DNA from: Alteromonadaceae bacterium
GTDB taxonomy: Bacteria; Pseudomonadota; Gammaproteobacteria; Pseudomonadales; Oleiphilaceae
Assembly (NCBI GenBank): GCA_013393545.1
Contig: JABXHG010000576.1
Location: forward strand, 1-40,570
DNA: 40,570 nucleotides
Direction of reading: 5' to 3'
The translations under genes were made by a program, and so were the position numbers. Under the pieces are notes generated by a model. The model made no database searches and was not told where the DNA came from. It saw only the letters and a program-made list of their open reading frames with translations. Positions 25,190-33,538 of the stretch are shown piece after piece (positions within the stretch are counted from its first letter, which is position 1; every line of letters starts with the position of its first letter).

Positions 25190-25355
25190 TGCTCAAGAAC
25201 AGTGCGTAATGGCCGTTAGCCAGTTTAACCCGGTCGGAAGTGGATAAACTTTTTACACTAAAGTATGAGTTATTAACGTTTGTCATTTCATTAGTCTCAA
25301 ATCCGGCCTTAAATAATAAATACTTGCATTAAGCAAAGATAACGACGAGGGCACC

Positions 25356-26996
25356 ATGGGTTTAATCAATCGTGCTGCAACAGTCTTCGGTCTGGTTGCT
25401 GCGGTCATACTGGTTCTGGTTTGTGCGTTTGTTGCACCGCTGGTTGGCCTGGATGCAGTCTCTGTGACACTTGGCCTGATAGCGGGTTTGGTGCTGGCCG
25501 TCGGTTATCTGGCCGTGCGGGCGCTGGCCCCGGTACGTAACGCACTGGAACAGCTTAATGACCGCACCTTGCCGGAAGACCATCCCCTGTATGCCCGTTT
25601 TGAACAGCTGCTGGCTGACGCCGGCGCCGGTCGCGCGCTGATTGATACCCTCTCCGACAGTGCCGATCAGAACGCCATTTCCGCCGCCGAGGTGGCTTAC
25701 GCCGCTGATCAGGTGAAAAAACGCCTGGATCAGCAGGTGGAAGAAACCGCCCAGATGGCTGACCACGCCGGCCGCATTACCGAATCGGTGCACGAATCGT
25801 CCGAGCAGGCCACCAACGCCGCCACCATGGCTCTGCAAAACCGGGAAGTGAGTGTGCAGGGCCGGCAGGCGCTGACCTCCGCCATCAACAGTGTGCGAGT
25901 GGTACACGAACAATCCAGTGAAAACCTGCGCCTGATCCAGGAGCTGAACGACAAATCCACCAAGATCCAGGGTGTGACCACCACCATCCAGGGCATTGCC
26001 GAGCAGACCAACCTGCTGGCGCTGAACGCGGCGATCGAAGCCGCCCGGGCCGGTGAGCAGGGGCGTGGCTTTGCCGTGGTGGCTGACGAAGTGCGTCAGT
26101 TGGCGGGTCGCACGGCCCAGGCCACCGGCGAAGTGGCCGAGACCCTGGAAGAGATTCAGAACGACACCACGCTGATTGTCTCTCGCATTGAGAATCTGGC
26201 CAAAAGCGTGGAAGAGGGCCTCGCCTCGGTGGAAAGCGTGGGTGGCCAGTTGGACCAGATCCGCGACCAGTCGGACCGGGTACAGGAACAGGTATCGCGC
26301 ATCGCGGAAATCGACCAGGCCAACGAACAGAGCCTGGGGCAGGTGTTCAACGCCATCGAGACGGTAAAAGACCATATTTCCGAAAGCGACACGAGCGTCG
26401 CATCGCTGGCGGATCAGGCCAACAAACTCATGGTGCTGGCGGAAAAAGCCAACGCTGCTTTCGCCCTGAACAGCAAGCAGAGTTACCACCGGCCGTTCTA
26501 CGAGCAAGCCAAATCGGGCGCCGAGCAGATTGGTAAGCTGTTTGAACAGGCTATTGAGCAGGGCAAGCTGAGCGAGTCCGCTCTGTTCGACAAGAAGCGG
26601 GACCCAATAGCTAACACCGATCCCCAGCAGTATTCCAGCAGCTTTGACCGTTACACCGACCAGGTTTTCCCGGCCATTCAGGAAGCGATCAAGAATTCCC
26701 AAAATGCCATCGTGTTTTCCATCGCCTGTGCGCCAGACGGCTATGTGCCTACCCATAACCGGGAATTTGCCAATCCGCCAACCGGTAACCGTGAGGTGGA
26801 TCTGGTGAAAAGCCGCAGCAAGCGCCTGTTCAATGACCGCACGGGTATCCGCTGTGGCACCCACACCGAAGACATGCTGCTGCAGACCTATCGCCGCGAT
26901 ACAGGCGAGATCATGCACGACATGTCCGTGCCTATCTTCGTCAACGGCAAGCACTGGGGCGGTTTCCGGGTCGGTTACACTCCGGCCGGGGAGTGA
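25356..26996 (+). CDS. Methyl-accepting chemotaxis protein with C-terminal sensor-like domain
   Basis: A 546-residue chemoreceptor. Two adjacent hydrophobic segments (about 8-28 and 36-55) form a membrane hairpin, so almost nothing is periplasmic. Residues 60-365 are the coiled-coil signalling part; the highly conserved tip with [20 protein letters not shown] is at 213-232 and [15 protein letters not shown] follows. Residues about 366-546 are an additional globular domain with [47 protein letters not shown] and a Cache/PAS-like strand end HWGGFRVGY. Because it follows the signalling domain it is probably cytoplasmic. It would direct CheA/CheW-dependent taxis. The 189-base AT-rich gap upstream must hold its promoter; no clear FliA-type site was found. 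Confidence 0.9.
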   Translation: MGLINRAATVFGLVAAVILVLVCAFVAPLVGLDAVSVTLGLIAGLVLAVGYLAVRALAPVRNALEQLNDRTLPEDHPLYARFEQLLADAGAGRALIDTLSDSADQNAISAAEVAYAADQVKKRLDQQVEETAQMADHAGRITESVHESSEQATNAATMALQNREVSVQGRQALTSAINSVRVVHEQSSENLRLIQELNDKSTKIQGVTTTIQGIAEQTNLLALNAAIEAARAGEQGRGFAVVADEVRQLAGRTAQATGEVAETLEEIQNDTTLIVSRIENLAKSVEEGLASVESVGGQLDQIRDQSDRVQEQVSRIAEIDQANEQSLGQVFNAIETVKDHISESDTSVASLADQANKLMVLAEKANAAFALNSKQSYHRPFYEQAKSGAEQIGKLFEQAIEQGKLSESALFDKKRDPIANTDPQQYSSSFDRYTDQVFPAIQEAIKNSQNAIVFSIACAPDGYVPTHNREFANPPTGNREVDLVKSRSKRLFNDRTGIRCGTHTEDMLLQTYRRDTGEIMHDMSVPIFVNGKHWGGFRVGYTPAGE

Positions 26997-27003
26997 TAAG
27001 ACC

Positions 27004-27372
27004 GTGCCCGAACCCGAATTCATACCCGCCGACAACGGCCGGCACATGCCCCGGGAGCCCCGGAGCGCCCGTAACCTGGCGATTGTGGTTTACATTCTCC
27101 AGGCGCTGTCTTTTTTCCTGGGCGGCATTACCGCGCTGGTGGGCGTGATCATCAATTACGTCAAGCTGGATGAAGTGCGGGGCACCTGGCTGGAACCCCA
27201 TTTCCGCTGGCAGATCCGCACCTTCTGGATTGGTCTGTTATGGACGGTGATCGGTTTTGCCACGACCATGCTGATCGTAGGTTGGTTTATTCTTTTGGGG
27301 ATCGCCATCTGGGTGATCTTCCGGATTGTTAAGGGCGCCCTGGCGCTGAATGACGGCCTGGCACCCCAATAA
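27004..27372 (+). CDS. Small DUF4870-like membrane protein
   Basis: A 122-residue protein with three hydrophobic segments (about 25-47, 70-90 and 92-112). The block GVIINYVKLDEVRGTWLEPH and the following FRWQIRTFW are typical of DUF4870-like proteins, whose function is unknown. The start is taken as GTG 27004, eight bases after the chemoreceptor stop, with GGGAG upstream; the frame extends back into the chemoreceptor gene, but that part is its shadow. The tight spacing suggests cotranscription with the chemoreceptor. Confidence 0.75.
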   Translation: MPEPEFIPADNGRHMPREPRSARNLAIVVYILQALSFFLGGITALVGVIINYVKLDEVRGTWLEPHFRWQIRTFWIGLLWTVIGFATTMLIVGWFILLGIAIWVIFRIVKGALALNDGLAPQ

Positions 27373-27384
27373 TCTCTGACAGCT

Positions 27385-28713
27385 TCAATCTTCCGTCACC
27401 TCTTTCAATCGTACCGCGCTCAGCATACCCGCCAGGCCCATCAAGCCCAGCACCAGAATCACGGCAACATTGGAAATCAGCGAAAGGGCGGCGGTGAAAG
27501 CGCCAGTTACCAGCAGCAGAATGCCAATCACGGTATTGCTTACCGCGGTGTAATCGGTGCGCTTGTTGCCGCCGGCCATGTCCACCAGATAGGTTTTGCG
27601 CCCCAGCCGCACCCCGGCATGGGCGATGCTCAGCACAAAGAAGGCGAGCGGATAGAACCAGGCGCCACCGAATCCTGTACCAAACATCAACGCTAGTACG
27701 CCCACCAGCAGGCAGATGCCACTGGCCATGGCCGCCCCGCGAATCATCACCCGGCGGCTTGAGGTGTCGGCAGCCCAGCCCCAGAAACTGGCGCTGAGCG
27801 AACTGGCCAGGCTGCTGGCCAGCAGAAATACGCCCAGCATCCAGCCAATGTCTGACTCCTGCTGGGCCAGTACGACAAAATACGGCGAGGCCAGCGCCGA
27901 GCACAGCAGCAGCGCCCGGGTAATGACGAACTGGCGGAAAGGCGCGTCGTCGCGCAGCAGTGACAGGCTTTTCAGCGCCTCGGTCAGGGCGTTGCCACCC
28001 CCGCTGGTTTCTCCTTCATATTCCTCTACATTGGCAAACAGCGCGCCGGCCACTACCCAAAGCACAGCCGCCAGTAACAACAGAACAGTGTAGAAGGTCA
28101 GGGTCGGGTCACCGCGATCCCAGAACAGCAGGCCGGTCAGAATCACCGTGGCGGTGCCGCCGATGGTGGTGGCCAGGCCTGAAAGCCGGCCCCGGCGGGT
28201 CTTGGGTATGCACTTGCCCTGCACGTCTTTCATGGCCACCGAACAGAAGCCTCGTGCGAGGGAGAACACGATTAACGCAGCGATGACCCCGCTACCGGCG
28301 GCGTAGCCGTCCAGAAACCAGATGCTGGCCGCCATGCCTGCCACGCTGATGGCCTGGCCAAAGCTGCCCAGCACCCAGAACCCCTTGCGTACCGGCTTAC
28401 GGCGTACCCAGGCGGCAATCACCATCTGCGGGACCAGCGAGCCGGATTCGCGGATGGGCACCAGCCAGGCCACCAGTGCCGGCGCGCCCACGGCGCTCAT
28501 CAGCCAGGCCAGAACCGTCTTGGGGCTGATCAATAGGTCGCCGAGCTTAGTAAACACGTTCGCCGCCAGAATCAGGAAAAAGTTTTTCGGGACCTCCCGG
28601 CAAGCCTCCTCCGGGATGTCCTTGCACACGCGGGCGTCTTCCTCGTTAGCAATGAGGTTGTACAGTTGTTCGGCGGGGTTGCGGCGAGCGTCTGTCTGGT
28701 CCGTTGCTGGCAA
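27385..28713 (-). CDS. MFS transporter
   Basis: A 442-residue major facilitator superfamily protein with about 12 membrane segments in two halves. Visible pieces include the hydrophilic N-terminus (EQLYNLIANEEDARVCKDIP, residues about 15-34), FFLILAANVFTKLGDLLISP at the first helix, the loop KCIPKTRRGRLSGLATTIGG between helices, and the second-half loop FWGWAADTSSRRVMIRG. The substrate is unknown. The start is set at TTG 28713 because AAAGGAGG lies eight bases upstream; upstream TTG 28755 is possible but has no such site. It converges on the DUF4870-like gene. Confidence 0.82.
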   Translation of the reverse strand: MPATDQTDARRNPAEQLYNLIANEEDARVCKDIPEEACREVPKNFFLILAANVFTKLGDLLISPKTVLAWLMSAVGAPALVAWLVPIRESGSLVPQMVIAAWVRRKPVRKGFWVLGSFGQAISVAGMAASIWFLDGYAAGSGVIAALIVFSLARGFCSVAMKDVQGKCIPKTRRGRLSGLATTIGGTATVILTGLLFWDRGDPTLTFYTVLLLLAAVLWVVAGALFANVEEYEGETSGGGNALTEALKSLSLLRDDAPFRQFVITRALLLCSALASPYFVVLAQQESDIGWMLGVFLLASSLASSLSASFWGWAADTSSRRVMIRGAAMASGICLLVGVLALMFGTGFGGAWFYPLAFFVLSIAHAGVRLGRKTYLVDMAGGNKRTDYTAVSNTVIGILLLVTGAFTAALSLISNVAVILVLGLMGLAGMLSAVRLKEVTED

Positions 28714-28767
28714 ACCGTTGTCCTCCTTTGAAAAGTCGCTCAAGCATAGCAGCAACCCATAATTTTC

Positions 28768-28790
28768 TTAAGGAGCCTCTGAATAACTCC
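28768..28790. repeat. Copy B of the 23-nt repeat
   Basis: This stretch begins TTAAGGAGCCTCTGAATA and ends CTCC. It matches the reverse complement of 25167-25189 at 22 of 23 positions (A instead of G at 28786). It lies in the 137-base gap between the divergent MFS and rlmJ genes. Unlike copy A it lacks the last TTAA and does not form the full palindrome. Confidence 0.55.
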
Positions 28791-28850
28791 GGGCAGTTGA
28801 ACCGTCGTGATGGCTGCGGCTTAATGGGTGCCTGATTCGAGGAGCCCGTT

Positions 28851-29693
28851 ATGTTGAGTTACCTTCACGCCTTTCACGCAGGCAATTTCGCCGATGTGCA
28901 GAAACACGCAGCGCTGACCCTTGCGCTGTCGATGATGCAAAAAAAGCAATCCGCCATCGCCTGTTTTGATACCCACGCCGGCAGCGCCCTGTATGACCTG
29001 ACCGGTGACCGGGCCCGCAAAACCGCCGAGGCGGATGGCGGTGTGCAGCGAATTTGGGCTGAGCGACAGTCCTTGCAGTCACCTGACTGGCAACCCATGT
29101 TGAATGTGCTTCAGGCCAATAACAGCAATGGTGGTGGGCCGTTGGAGGATTATCCGGGCTCACCGGCCTGGCTGACTCATTTTTCCCGGCCCGGGGATTC
29201 GGTCACCGCTTTTGAGCTGCATCCATCCGAGGGCCGGGCGCTGGAGACGTGGGCCGACCGGGCTGGTGTCAGGGTGCGTTGCGAGGATGGTCTGAAGGGC
29301 CTGCTCAGAAGCCTGCCGCCAGCGCAGCCACGGCTGCTGACGTTGATAGACCCTTCCTACGAAATCAAAAGCGACTACCGAGCCGTGGCCGACACATTGG
29401 TGAAGGCCTGGCAGAAGTGCCGTCACGGGGTCTATCTTGTCTGGTATCCGGTCATGGCGAACGGGCTGGAACAGCCGTTGCTGGATACGCTGGCCGAAGG
29501 TCCCGTTCGCAAGATACTGCGCAGTGAAGTGCGTCTTGAGAATCGGCCAGAGCGCGGCATGGTGGGCTCCGGCATGCTGGTGGTGAATCCAGCCTGGGGC
29601 TTTGACCAGCGCTTCGCCGCGATGCTGGACGATCTCAAGGGGCCCCGGCGGCTGGGGCTGTCGGCCAGCATGGACTGGCTGGTGCCCGAATAA
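28851..29693 (+). CDS. rlmJ: 23S rRNA (adenine(2030)-N6)-methyltransferase RlmJ
   Basis: A 280-residue RlmJ/YhiR protein, which methylates A2030 of 23S rRNA using SAM. The N-terminus LSYLHAFHAGNFADVQKH is the family signature. DTHAG at 40-44, YPGSP at 101-105 and ELHP at 122-125 form the cofactor site. The catalytic motif is DPSY (167-170) followed by E, where E. coli has DPPY. Length equals the E. coli protein (280). GAGGAG precedes the start at the right distance. The downstream gene starts 19 bases later. Confidence 0.95.
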   Translation: MLSYLHAFHAGNFADVQKHAALTLALSMMQKKQSAIACFDTHAGSALYDLTGDRARKTAEADGGVQRIWAERQSLQSPDWQPMLNVLQANNSNGGGPLEDYPGSPAWLTHFSRPGDSVTAFELHPSEGRALETWADRAGVRVRCEDGLKGLLRSLPPAQPRLLTLIDPSYEIKSDYRAVADTLVKAWQKCRHGVYLVWYPVMANGLEQPLLDTLAEGPVRKILRSEVRLENRPERGMVGSGMLVVNPAWGFDQRFAAMLDDLKGPRRLGLSASMDWLVPE

Positions 29694-29712
29694 TCTCTCA
29701 GGAGTCACGTCA

Positions 29713-30942
29713 TTGACTACGGAAACCGATCAGGAACCTCCCTGCCTGCCCGGCGGGTTGATTGCATTGGAGCAATGGCAGGCGCCGGAGACGTCCATCC
29801 GCAAAACCCTGCGCACGGGCGTCAGGGATATTCTGGACCAGCTGCGGGCCAGCATTCATCCGGAAGAGCAGGCCTTTCGCAGCCTGGATGACCTGCCTTT
29901 GTTGACGCCTGAACGGCTCCACCAATATGCACCCCAGCCCGATTCCGCCGAAGTCACCCGGGCAATTCTGGAACAACTGGAAGCCAGTGATAGTCTGCGG
30001 GCCCGGTCTGTGCCGTTTCTGGTTACTCCGCCATTTTCCGGCCTGGCCAGTTCCCTGGCTGACAGTGGACGACGGGTGATCACGCCGCCGGATAACCTGC
30101 TGCTTGCGGAACAGGATGCGCGCAGTTGGTGGCAACAACAGTTGTCCGGCGACCATTGGGTGATCCCTGAACTGGCTGATTTCTGGTTACGCCATCGCTC
30201 GGGGTTGTCCCTGTTAAAAGAGTTGTTTGCCCTGCTGGCATCGGATAAGGCCGGTAACGGCTTGATCGGGTGTTCCAGTTGGTGCTGGCAATTCTGGGCC
30301 ACTTATCTGCCAGAACTTCCTGTTGCCCCGGTTACCCCGGCTCCCCTGGATGGAGAGCGACTGGTGCGGTGGTTGGATCATCTGGCCCGGTCGCAAACAG
30401 GCCAACCGCTGACCGTCAGGATGACCCATGATGGCCTTTATGTGCTGCCGGCGCCGGAGCAGGCAGGGCACATCAAATACAGCAGTTTCGTCCGGGATTT
30501 GGCAAGCCTGGCCCGTGGGAACCCGGGCGTTGCCCTGGCCATCTGGCGGCGGGCCTTGCGGGCGCGGCCTGAAGCAGAATCGGAAGGTGACGATGAGCAG
30601 AGTGAAGGCAACCGTGAGGCTGTTGCATCGTCCGGGCCGGGCTGCTGGGTGGCGCCGCTGGATCAGTTGAGCCTGCCGGCGGTGCCCCAAAGCGTGGGCC
30701 GGCATTCCAGCCACGTTTTGCATGCCCTGCTGCTGCACGAAGGCCTGAGCGAGGAGCAACTGGCGTTGGTGACCGGGCTCTCGCGCCGGGAGATCGATCT
30801 TACTCTGGGCCGCTGCCAGCGAGCTGAACTGGTGACCATGGATCAGTCCGGGGCGCGTTTTCATGTCACGCCACTGGGGTACCCGGCGGTGCGTAAGTAC
30901 CTGTTGTCGCGTGGTTACCCGGCAGACGGTTTTGGAGAGTAA
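29713..30942 (+). CDS. Protein of unknown function with a C-terminal winged-helix-like region, coupled to mscS
   Basis: A 409-residue soluble protein I do not recognise. Residues about 15-60 form charged helices (LRTGVRDILDQLRASIHPEE). The middle part includes a conserved-looking SLLKELFALLASDKAGNGLI segment, then GCSSWCWQFWATYLP. Residues 290-325 are low-complexity and acidic. The C-terminal 85 residues look like a winged helix (HVLHALLLHEGLSEEQLALV, then a recognition-like helix and a wing ending FHVTPLGYPAVRKYL). The start is TTG 29713 with AGGAG eight bases upstream; an earlier frame extension lies in rlmJ. The mscS gene follows three bases after its stop, so a link to the channel is likely but unproven. 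Confidence 0.6.
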   Translation: MTTETDQEPPCLPGGLIALEQWQAPETSIRKTLRTGVRDILDQLRASIHPEEQAFRSLDDLPLLTPERLHQYAPQPDSAEVTRAILEQLEASDSLRARSVPFLVTPPFSGLASSLADSGRRVITPPDNLLLAEQDARSWWQQQLSGDHWVIPELADFWLRHRSGLSLLKELFALLASDKAGNGLIGCSSWCWQFWATYLPELPVAPVTPAPLDGERLVRWLDHLARSQTGQPLTVRMTHDGLYVLPAPEQAGHIKYSSFVRDLASLARGNPGVALAIWRRALRARPEAESEGDDEQSEGNREAVASSGPGCWVAPLDQLSLPAVPQSVGRHSSHVLHALLLHEGLSEEQLALVTGLSRREIDLTLGRCQRAELVTMDQSGARFHVTPLGYPAVRKYLLSRGYPADGFGE

Positions 30943-30945
30943 GTT

Positions 30946-31743
30946 ATGGACGAATCAGGTCTGAAACAGGCGCTTGATTCCATCAGCTCGGTAGCGGTGG
31001 CGGAAGCGTTTGCGCTGGTTGTCGTTGCGTCTGTGTTGATTGTGCTGATCCAGAAACTGGCATCCGCCCTGGCGGAAAAGCTGTCGGGAAAACCCAGGCT
31101 CTATTTGCTGGCAACGGTGCCTTTGGCCCGGCTGGTGATTATTGTGGTGACGGTGATCCTGATCGTGCCAATCCTGGTGGAGCCGTCATTCGAGAACATG
31201 GTGGCCATTTTTGGCGCTCTGGCCCTGGCCATCGGTTTTGCGTTCAAGGATTACATCAACAGCCTGATCGCCGGCCTGGTGACCCTGTATGAAATGCCTT
31301 ACAGGCCCGGTGACTGGATCGAGGTCAATGGCTACTACGGCGAAGTGCGCTCGATCGGTATCCGGGCGGCGGAAATTGTCACCCTGGATGACACGGTGAT
31401 CGTGATCCCCCACGGTGTTTTGTGGAATACCCTGCTGGCCAATAGCAACGATGGCAGCCACAACCTGATGTGCGTGGCCGAGCTGTTCCTGGAGCCAAAC
31501 CACGATGTGGCCCAGATGCAGGCGTTGCTCCGGGACGCGATCTATACCAGCCCGCTGACCCGCACCTACCAGCCGGTAGTGGTGGCGGTGACCGACACCG
31601 AAGAGGGGATGCGCTATCGTCTGAAGGGGTATCCGCTTGAGCCCCGGGACCAGACCCGCTTCATCTCGGACCTGACCGCCCGGGCGTCGGAAGTATGCCG
31701 CGAGCAGGGCGTGAAACTGTTGTGCCGCTCCCGGCGGGAATAA
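30946..31743 (+). CDS. mscS: MscS family mechanosensitive channel
   Basis: A 265-residue small-conductance mechanosensitive channel of the MscS superfamily. It has about three N-terminal membrane helices (20-40, 60-80, 85-110). The pore-lining region reads ALALAIGFAFKDYINSLIAG, where the family has a glycine/alanine-rich TM3 and FKD/VQD transition. The beta domain follows with YRPGDWIEVNGYYGEVRSIG and VIVIPHGVLWNTLLANSN. The C-terminal alpha/beta vestibule domain is complete. These channels open under membrane tension and release solutes on osmotic downshock. The gene is three bases downstream of the winged-helix-ended gene. Confidence 0.9.
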   Translation: MDESGLKQALDSISSVAVAEAFALVVVASVLIVLIQKLASALAEKLSGKPRLYLLATVPLARLVIIVVTVILIVPILVEPSFENMVAIFGALALAIGFAFKDYINSLIAGLVTLYEMPYRPGDWIEVNGYYGEVRSIGIRAAEIVTLDDTVIVIPHGVLWNTLLANSNDGSHNLMCVAELFLEPNHDVAQMQALLRDAIYTSPLTRTYQPVVVAVTDTEEGMRYRLKGYPLEPRDQTRFISDLTARASEVCREQGVKLLCRSRRE

Positions 31744-31752
31744 TCCGCCTGC

Positions 31753-32817
31753 CTACTGACTGGTGTCGACTGCCGGTTCGCTGGCCAGTACCATTTCCAG
31801 CAAGGCCTGCCCGCGTTCGCCGGTTTGCTCGATGTACAGCTCCCGGGAGGGCAGGCTGGCCCGGCGGAAGGCCTCTCTCTCGGCGTCTGATAGCCTAACC
31901 ACTTCCAGGTCGCCCCGTTCGACCATTTGCTCCAGCCGTTCACGGTTCAGCTCCGCCTCGATTTCCCGGGCCTGGTTGGCCAGGTCTCGAATGCTGGTGG
32001 CCAGCCACTCCCGTTCCCGCTCATCCAGGCTTTGCACCCAGTCGGGATTGGCAATCACCGAGGAAATAAAGCGGGATGCCCGGGGCAGGGTCAGGGTGGA
32101 TTGGACCTCGTGAAAGCCCATCTCCTCGATGGCGAATACCGGGTTTGCCTGGCCATGAATGTTGTGCAGCTGGAGATCGCTGTATACGCGGGAATAAGGG
32201 GTTTGTACCGGCTGAGCGCCGTAGGCCCGGTATGCCTCGGCGGCCATGTTGGCGGTCATGGTGCGGATGCGAAGACCGGTGAAATCGGCCGGGGAACGCA
32301 GGGGCTGATTGGCGGTCCAGGCCATCCAGCCCTCGGATACCAGGGCCAGCAGGTGCAGGCCCGCATCGCGGTAGGGTTGGTCGAATGCGGCCAGCAACGC
32401 CGGGCTTTGCAACAGGCGTCGGGTCTGCGCGTCATCCTCGGGTAGTACAAAATGCAGGTTGAACAGGCCGGTTTCCGGCACTTGGTCGGCCAGGTGGCCG
32501 GGCGAGGCGAAGGCCAGATTAACCGAGCCGTTGCGGGTCAGTTCAGTGAGTTGGGTGGAGGTGCCCAGCGAGCCATAGGGGAAGATATCCACCTCGATGT
32601 CGCCGTTGGAAACTTCCTTGATACGTTCGCTGAACGCCTGGGCAAAAGCGTGCTGCACACTGCCTTCGATTTCTTCCAGAGCAAAGCGCCAGGTTTGCGG
32701 GTATTCGGTGTTGTCGGCCGCACTTTCATTCGCTGGATCTGACGAATCCGAACAACCGGACAGCAGCAGGGTAGCAACAGCAAGAGCGGGCCAGAACAGG
32801 CGCGGGACAATAGGCAT
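31753..32817 (-). CDS. dctP: TRAP transporter solute-binding lipoprotein, DctP-type
   Basis: A 354-residue extracytoplasmic binding protein of the DctP family. The start at 32817 gives a signal peptide ending in the lipobox LLLSGC, so C22 would be lipid-anchored, unlike classical soluble DctP. Family features include FSERIKEVSNGDIEVDIFP, SLGTSTQLTELTRNGSVNLA and FTGLRIRTMTANMAAEAYRA, which contains the conserved arginine that contacts a carboxylate in characterised members. The ligand is therefore probably an organic anion. No DctQ or DctM membrane subunits are adjacent. The start 24 bases upstream (32841) is less likely because it lengthens the signal peptide with hydrophilic residues. Confidence 0.88.
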   Translation of the reverse strand: MPIVPRLFWPALAVATLLLSGCSDSSDPANESAADNTEYPQTWRFALEEIEGSVQHAFAQAFSERIKEVSNGDIEVDIFPYGSLGTSTQLTELTRNGSVNLAFASPGHLADQVPETGLFNLHFVLPEDDAQTRRLLQSPALLAAFDQPYRDAGLHLLALVSEGWMAWTANQPLRSPADFTGLRIRTMTANMAAEAYRAYGAQPVQTPYSRVYSDLQLHNIHGQANPVFAIEEMGFHEVQSTLTLPRASRFISSVIANPDWVQSLDEREREWLATSIRDLANQAREIEAELNRERLEQMVERGDLEVVRLSDAEREAFRRASLPSRELYIEQTGERGQALLEMVLASEPAVDTSQ

Positions 32818-32878
32818 GGCAGTCAGTGCTCCGGTCTGCAAACGGATCAGGTATCTGCCTGCAAAGGTATCACAAAAT

Positions 32879-32903
32879 AAAAAAACCCGCCGGAGCGGGG
32901 TTC
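32879..32903 (-). terminator. Rho-independent terminator of the DUF4168 gene
   Basis: On the minus strand, AACCCCGC (32902-32895) pairs with GCGGGTT (32890-32884), one base bulged, around a four-base loop. A run of seven T follows immediately. It lies 26 bases after the DUF4168 stop codon and separates that gene from dctP. Confidence 0.75.
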
Positions 32904-32928
32904 GGGGATTACCGGTAAACAGGCAGTA

Positions 32929-33312
32929 TTACATCAGGGAGTCGATACGCTCACGCACTTCCGGCTCGCTGCTGTACGCAGTGGCGATGGAGTTGTAGGT
33001 CGGAATGTCCATGCCAATCTCCTCAATCACCTCAACCATCTTGTCGTTGGCTTCCATCTGCAGTTCCTGCGCCTTCTGCTGGGAGTCAGCCGCTTCGATC
33101 TGCTCGATGTAGTCTTCACGTACGTCCATCACACCTTCCTGAGCCTGGATGAAATCCTGGAGCTGGGAGTCACTGAAGTTGGTGTCCTGGGCAGCGGAGG
33201 CGGCCGGGTCGCTGTAGTTCGAACCTTGTGTGTCCTGTTGGGCCATAGCTGGTGCGGCGGCCAGGAGGGCCAAGGATGCGGTGGCGGAAACAAGCAGTTT
33301 GTTCAGGTTCAT
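32929..33312 (-). CDS. DUF4168 secreted protein
   Basis: A 127-residue protein with a classical Sec signal peptide (MNLNKLLVSATASLALLAAA followed by PAMA, cleavage expected before QQD). The mature part has a disordered Ser/Asn/Asp-rich start and then an alpha-helical DUF4168 domain with FSDSQLQDFIQAQEGVMDVR and a final helix ending YSSEPEVRERIDSLM. Function unknown; probably periplasmic. GGAGAA eight bases before ATG 33312 supports this start over the upstream TTG. It is monocistronic, with a terminator after it, and is divergent from the sigma-54 two-component system. Confidence 0.85.
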   Translation of the reverse strand: MNLNKLLVSATASLALLAAAPAMAQQDTQGSNYSDPAASAAQDTNFSDSQLQDFIQAQEGVMDVREDYIEQIEAADSQQKAQELQMEANDKMVEVIEEIGMDIPTYNSIATAYSSEPEVRERIDSLM

Positions 33313-33470
33313 AAACAATATTCTCCGTTTGCGTTGGCCGGCAATATGCCGGATTCATTGAAAGTCACTTATGGTCTAACAAGTGCCGTGCCAGATTCTG
33401 GTTTTATTTGATTTCCCTTTTAAAACAGACTGTTATGAGAAAATCGCGATTAACATCAGGCAATGCAGGT

Positions 33471-33494
33471 TGTGGCGATATGCCACATGTGGCA
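33471..33494. promoter_or_regulatory. Operator-like cluster of three TGTGGC half-sites
   Basis: TGTGGC occurs at 33471-33476 on the plus strand, at 33482-33487 on the minus strand (as GCCACA), and at 33488-33493 on the plus strand. The first two form an inverted repeat around five bases. The last two abut to give the 14-base perfect palindrome at 33481-33494. It lies about 45-70 bases before the kinase coding start and 160-180 bases before the divergent DUF4168 gene. It could be the binding site of the adjacent response regulator. No convincing sigma-54 GG-N10-GC promoter was found next to it. Confidence 0.45.
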
Positions 33495-33538
33495 AAAGTG
33501 GTGTGACATCCTGTCGGAAACAAGCCTGGGAGGCCGTT

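Noticed and set aside
25190..25355. A FliA (sigma-28) promoter for the chemoreceptor gene.
   Set aside because: TAAAG-like pieces are present, but no GCCGATAA-type -10 lies at the right spacing. No housekeeping promoter fits well either.
25362..27047. A 561-codon open frame on the minus strand, opposite the chemoreceptor gene.
   Set aside because: It mirrors the chemoreceptor codons exactly and has no ribosome binding site or recognisable domain.
29349..29360. DPSY instead of DPPY in the RlmJ catalytic motif, as a sign of inactivation.
   Set aside because: Serine at this position is tolerated in N6-adenine methyltransferase motifs, and the rest of RlmJ is intact, so I treat it as normal variation.
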